Source: Alistipes shahii WAL 8301
GTDB taxonomy: Bacteria; Bacteroidota; Bacteroidia; Bacteroidales; Rikenellaceae
Direction: 5' to 3'
Assembly: GCF_025145845.1 (NCBI RefSeq)
Contig: NZ_CP102253.1
Coordinates: forward strand, 186,001 to 250,000
DNA length: 64,000 nt
This document shows, piece by piece, positions 60,836 through 64,000 of this stretch (the stretch's first letter is position 1; the number at the start of each line of letters is the position of its first letter). The notes below the pieces were generated by a model that made no database searches, was not told the DNA's origin, and was given only the letters and a program-made list of their open reading frames with translations. A program made the translations under genes and the position numbers.

Positions 60836-62254
60836 TCAGGCGAATTTGCGTTCGAGCAGTTCCATCATAAACTTCGCGCCGTCCGAATTGGGATTCCAGG
60901 CGTAGTTCTCGGCAATGTGGATCATGCACTCGTCGAAATCGTCGAAGGCGTTGAGCGTCGCGATCGCCTCTTCATAGGCTTCGCCGTCGCCGCCGAACAG
61001 ATCGCGGATCAGCAGGAACTTGTCGTTGATGCCGATGGCGTTGCGAAGGTCGGCGACCGGTTCGCCGCGGCGCAGTTCCGAAGCCATGTCGCGCCGCGGA
61101 GCGATCGTATCGGCCAGCGTCTGCACGTCGTGGTTGATCACCTCGCCCAGCACGGCCCCGACAGGGACCGCAACCTCCTTCGCTCCGGATTCGGCCTCCT
61201 CCGGCTCGGCGGCGGCAGGCGCTTCCGAAACGGTGACGGGTTCCGCCGCGGACTGCGGCACGGACGTTCCGGACTGCGGCCCGGGACCTGCGGACGCAGG
61301 CGCAGCCGCCGGTTCGGGAGTCGCGGCAAACCCGGGACGGACAGTCGGTCCGGGCGTCGCAGCGGGTTCGGGACGGGCAGCGGGTTCGAGCGTCACAGCG
61401 GGTTCGGGGCGGGCAGCGGGTTCGGGACGCTCCGCCGGTCTTTCCGCCGTTTCGGGCCTTGCGGGCTTTTCGGCGGGCGCGGGCGTATCGTAGAGCGACA
61501 TGATGACGCGCTGTTTGTGACGGTGGCGGACGGTCTCCTCCTCCAGCCCGAACAGCGTGGGCGCGATGTATTGGGGTTTCTCCGCAGGAGCGGGTTCCGG
61601 AGCTGGCGCAGGAGCGGGTTCCGGAACGACGGCCGATTCAGCCGCAGCGGCAGGTCCGGGCGCAGCGACCGGCTTCGCAGACGGTTCAGCCGCAGCCTCG
61701 GATTCAGGCGCAGCGACCGGCCCGGATTCGGCGGCCGGTTCGGATTCTCCGGCGACGAATGCGGCTTCGGACGCCGCTTCAGGATCAGGCTCAAATCCGG
61801 ATTCCCCCTCAAGTTCCGGCTCGGAATCCGACGCCGCAGGCTCCGCCATTCCGGGCGTCTCCGTATCGGGTTTCCCCCCGGCAAACGCCCCGGCAGAATC
61901 GGCCGCGACCGTCGTATCGGGTTCGGAAAACGGCTCTGCGGGTTCCGCCTCCGCATCGAACGCGGGTCCGGAAACGGCATCGGGACCGGGTTCGAACACG
62001 GCTTCGTCCGTCGGGTCGAGCGAAAGCACCGCCCCGAGGTCGATGGGCACCGGAGCCGCCGCAGGCTCCGTCTCCGCAACCGGGGATTCCGGAAGGGATT
62101 CCACCTCCGTAAAGCGCACCGCATCGTAGAGCGTCCGCAGTTTTTCCAGCGCCAGGTCGCGTTCGAGGGCCGGAATATCCCCGGAAGGCACCCAGCCGTC
62201 GACAATCGCGGTCAGCTTGCGCAGTTCGGCACGTATCGTCTTCAAATCCATCAT
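60836..62254 (-). CDS. Protein with conserved ends and a long Ala/Pro/Glu linker
   Basis: 472 residues from MMDLKTIRAELRKLTAIV (62254; the second ATG, 62251, is equally possible; upstream frame to 62551 ignored). A helical N-terminal segment (1-60) and a folded C-terminal part (about 385-472, 'DKFLLIRDLFGGDGEAYEEA', 'CMIHIAENYAWNPNSDGAKF') flank about 300 residues of low-complexity Ala-Pro-Glu sequence. I do not recognise a function. The C-terminal part resembles a conserved Bacteroidales uncharacterised family. It opens the rsmI operon with a -7 box. Confidence 0.78.
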   Translation of the reverse strand: MMDLKTIRAELRKLTAIVDGWVPSGDIPALERDLALEKLRTLYDAVRFTEVESLPESPVAETEPAAAPVPIDLGAVLSLDPTDEAVFEPGPDAVSGPAFDAEAEPAEPFSEPDTTVAADSAGAFAGGKPDTETPGMAEPAASDSEPELEGESGFEPDPEAASEAAFVAGESEPAAESGPVAAPESEAAAEPSAKPVAAPGPAAAAESAVVPEPAPAPAPEPAPAEKPQYIAPTLFGLEEETVRHRHKQRVIMSLYDTPAPAEKPARPETAERPAERPEPAARPEPAVTLEPAARPEPAATPGPTVRPGFAATPEPAAAPASAGPGPQSGTSVPQSAAEPVTVSEAPAAAEPEEAESGAKEVAVPVGAVLGEVINHDVQTLADTIAPRRDMASELRRGEPVADLRNAIGINDKFLLIRDLFGGDGEAYEEAIATLNAFDDFDECMIHIAENYAWNPNSDGAKFMMELLERKFA

Positions 62255-62273
62255 TGCGTACTGTTTTGACCTC

Positions 62274-62281
62274 CAAAGGTA
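62274..62281 (-). promoter_or_regulatory. -7 box of the rsmI operon
   Basis: The minus strand reads TACCTTTG, 19 nt upstream of the ATG at 62254. Confidence 0.5.
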
Positions 62282-62383
62282 GAAAAAATTTGCGAAAGCC
62301 CAGCCATTCCCCGGAACCTTTTGTCCGAAACATCTCCGAACGGGTTTTTCCGGGACATCCGGACCGTCCCGCCGGGCACGGAA

Positions 62384-62415
62384 AAGGGAGCGGCGGCCGA
62401 AGCCGCTGCTCCCTT
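62384..62415 (-). terminator. Terminator of the second GH3 gene
   Basis: AAGGGAGCGGCGGC (62384-62397) pairs with GCCGCTGCTCCCTT (62402-62415), with one G:T pair. On the minus strand a short TTTT follows. About 50 nt after the GH3 stop. Confidence 0.7.
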
Positions 62416-62463
62416 GCAGCTGTCCCGCACCCGCGGCGTCGGCCGCCGTGCCGGAGAGACGAA

Positions 62464-64000
62464 TCATTCGGTGATCCGGAAACTGCCGCCGAGCGTGCAG
62501 TCGGAGTCGTGCCCTACCCAGACATGGTAGTCGCCCGGCTCCTGGCCCCACTTTTTGTCGAGACGCCAGAACGAAAGGTCGTCGGGCGTCAGTGTGAAGG
62601 TCACCTCGCGGCTCTCCCCGGCGCGAAGCATGACCTTCCGGAAACCTTTCAGTTCACGAACCGGACGCGTCACACCGGACAGCAGATCGCGCACGTAGAG
62701 CTGCACGACCTCCTCGCCGTCGCGGCCGCCCGTGTTGGTCACGCGGACCGACACGCGAACCTCGCCGCCGACGGCGGTTTCGGGCGTCAGCACCCGCAGG
62801 TCCGAATAACCGAACGTCGTGTAGCTCAACCCGTAGCCGAAACAATACTGCGGCGAATTGGGTACGTCGAGATAGCGCGAAGTGTATTTGTTGGGCTTGC
62901 CCGACTCGTCGGCCGGACGTCCCGTGCTCTTCTTGTCGTAATGGATCGGAATCTGCCCCACCGTGCGGGGAAAGGTCATCGGCAAACGCCCCGAAGGGTT
63001 GTAGTCGCCCGACACGACATCGGCCAGCGCCTCGCCCGCCATCGTGCCCGGATACCAGGTCAGCAGCAGGGCGTCGGCAAGTTCCGCTTCGCGGGCCAGC
63101 TCCATAGGACGGCCCGTAACCAGCAGGACGACAACCGGTTTCCCGGTTTGCTTCAAGCTCTCCAGCAGGTCACGCTGCGCGTCGGGCAGCGCAAGCGACG
63201 CAAGGCTTGCCGCCTCGCCGCTCTCCCCCGCCTTCAATCCGAGCGCGACCAGCACCACGTCCGACTTCGCGGCTGCGGCCACCGCCTCCGAAATACCGCC
63301 TTCGAGGGCCTTGTGCGGGTCGCATCCGCGGGCATAGGTCACACGGTCGGCTCCGAAACGCGCCCGCAGTCCGTCGAGAAAGGTCGAGGTCCGGCCGGCC
63401 TCGGCGAAATGAACCCACGAGCCGATCAGGTCCCACCGGGAATCGGCGAAAGGTCCCACCAGCGCGATCCGGCTCCCCTTTTTCAGGGGCAGCACGCCGC
63501 CGCGGTTCTCCAGCAGCACCATCGAACTGCGGGCCACGCGGCGCGCGGCATCGAGATGTTCCGGGGCGTAATAGCACTTCTCGCGCTCCTTCGCCTGGTA
63601 GCGGAAAGGATCGTCGAACAGCCCTAGGCGGAACTTCACGGCCAGCACCTCGCGGCAAAGGCTGTCGATCAGCGACTCCGGGATACGCCCCTCCCGCACC
63701 AGTTCGGCGGCATGGAACAGGTAGGCGGCGCTCATCATGTCCATGTTGACCCCGGCGCGCAGGGCCAGTTCGGCAGCCTGCGCATCGTCGCCCGCCACGC
63801 CGTGAGCTTTCAGTTCGCCGATCGTGCCGTAGTCGGTCACCACGAATCCGCCGAAGCCCAGTTCGTCGCGCAGCAGGTCGCGCATCAGCCAGCGGTTGGC
63901 CGTGGCCGGAACGCCGTCGAGGTCGTTGAACGAGGTCATCACCGTCGCGGCCCCGGCATCGAGCGCCGCCCGGTAAGGCGGCAGGTAGCTGTCGCGGAAA
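62464..64000 (-). CDS. GH3-family beta-glucosidase (BglX-like), 5' end missing
   Basis: The C-terminal 511 residues are visible; the gene continues beyond the window end. The first visible part 'YLPPYRAALDAGAATVMTSF' and 'GFGGFVVTDYGTIGEL' give the GH3 barrel with nucleophile Asp in 'VVTDYG'. Then come the second sandwich domain ('SSMVLLENRGGVLPLKKGSR') and the FnIII-like C-terminal domain ('VRVTNTGGRDGEEVVQLYVR'). More BglX-like than the GH3 enzyme at 40796-42901. Probably a periplasmic beta-glucosidase. Confidence 0.94.
   Translation of the reverse strand, partial: FRDSYLPPYRAALDAGAATVMTSFNDLDGVPATANRWLMRDLLRDELGFGGFVVTDYGTIGELKAHGVAGDDAQAAELALRAGVNMDMMSAAYLFHAAELVREGRIPESLIDSLCREVLAVKFRLGLFDDPFRYQAKEREKCYYAPEHLDAARRVARSSMVLLENRGGVLPLKKGSRIALVGPFADSRWDLIGSWVHFAEAGRTSTFLDGLRARFGADRVTYARGCDPHKALEGGISEAVAAAAKSDVVLVALGLKAGESGEAASLASLALPDAQRDLLESLKQTGKPVVVLLVTGRPMELAREAELADALLLTWYPGTMAGEALADVVSGDYNPSGRLPMTFPRTVGQIPIHYDKKSTGRPADESGKPNKYTSRYLDVPNSPQYCFGYGLSYTTFGYSDLRVLTPETAVGGEVRVSVRVTNTGGRDGEEVVQLYVRDLLSGVTRPVRELKGFRKVMLRAGESREVTFTLTPDDLSFWRLDKKWGQEPGDYHVWVGHDSDCTLGGSFRITE

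Overview
The window looks like a chromosomal segment of a GC-rich member of the Bacteroidales, most likely Alistipes or a close relative in the Rikenellaceae (inference). Support comes from a SusC/SusD pair, a hybrid two-component regulator, BT_3928-type and DUF6377-type proteins, and Bacteroidetes-type promoters (TAnnTTTG -7 box, twice with TTTG exactly 19 nt upstream). Nearly every base is coding. The high GC content produces very long antisense shadow frames, which I have left out. No phage, insertion sequence or CRISPR array is visible.

Layout. (1) 1-10916, all minus strand: sufB, sufC, sufD, sufS, tmk, a DoxX-like membrane protein, then an RND efflux adaptor, an RND pump and a TolC-type channel cut by the window start. 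Spacing is tight, often ATGA overlaps. (2) 11056-32128, all minus: a pectin utilization locus. In transcription order it holds a DUF4861 protein, a GH28 polygalacturonase, a PL1 pectate lyase, a fused CE12-type acetylesterase/CE8 pectin methylesterase, a 1462-residue hybrid two-component regulator, a GH105 unsaturated galacturonyl hydrolase, SusC, SusD and a large surface lipoprotein. A seven-fold 64-bp hairpin repeat fills the 3' untranslated region between GH105 and its terminator. (3) 32455-43602, mixed: tRNA-Ser(GCT) with a textbook promoter and terminator, a MarC protein, a DUF4130-like/radical-SAM pair, an RNA-binding pair (cold-shock and RRM proteins), a porin, an exonuclease, a DUF6377 regulator, a GH3 glucosidase and a small lipoprotein-like ORF. 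(4) 43806-54511: a GNAT/carbon-nitrogen hydrolase fusion, guaB-microprotein-guaA, a TlpA-like lipoprotein, panB, a TrmH-like methyltransferase, an outer-membrane protein and glnS. (5) 54636-64000: a histidine kinase, a hypothetical protein, then an apparent operon (unknown protein, rsmI, DUF389 protein, LpxL-like acyltransferase, GT2 glycosyltransferase), and a second GH3 enzyme cut by the window end.

How the parts fit. The pectin locus contains a complete logic: the regulator senses pectic oligosaccharide in the periplasm. Esterases strip methyl and acetyl groups, PL1 and GH28 cut the chain, SusC/D and the surface lipoprotein bind and import, and GH105 trims unsaturated ends. The least expected signals are the tandem hairpin array, a C9 tract inside the regulator gene, and an inverted pair of ~75-bp gene-end repeats. 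Three more are an unannotated 56-residue membrane protein between guaB and guaA, a G9 tract in a small lipoprotein-like ORF with a perfect promoter, and a C-terminal beta-clamp-like motif on the radical-SAM protein.
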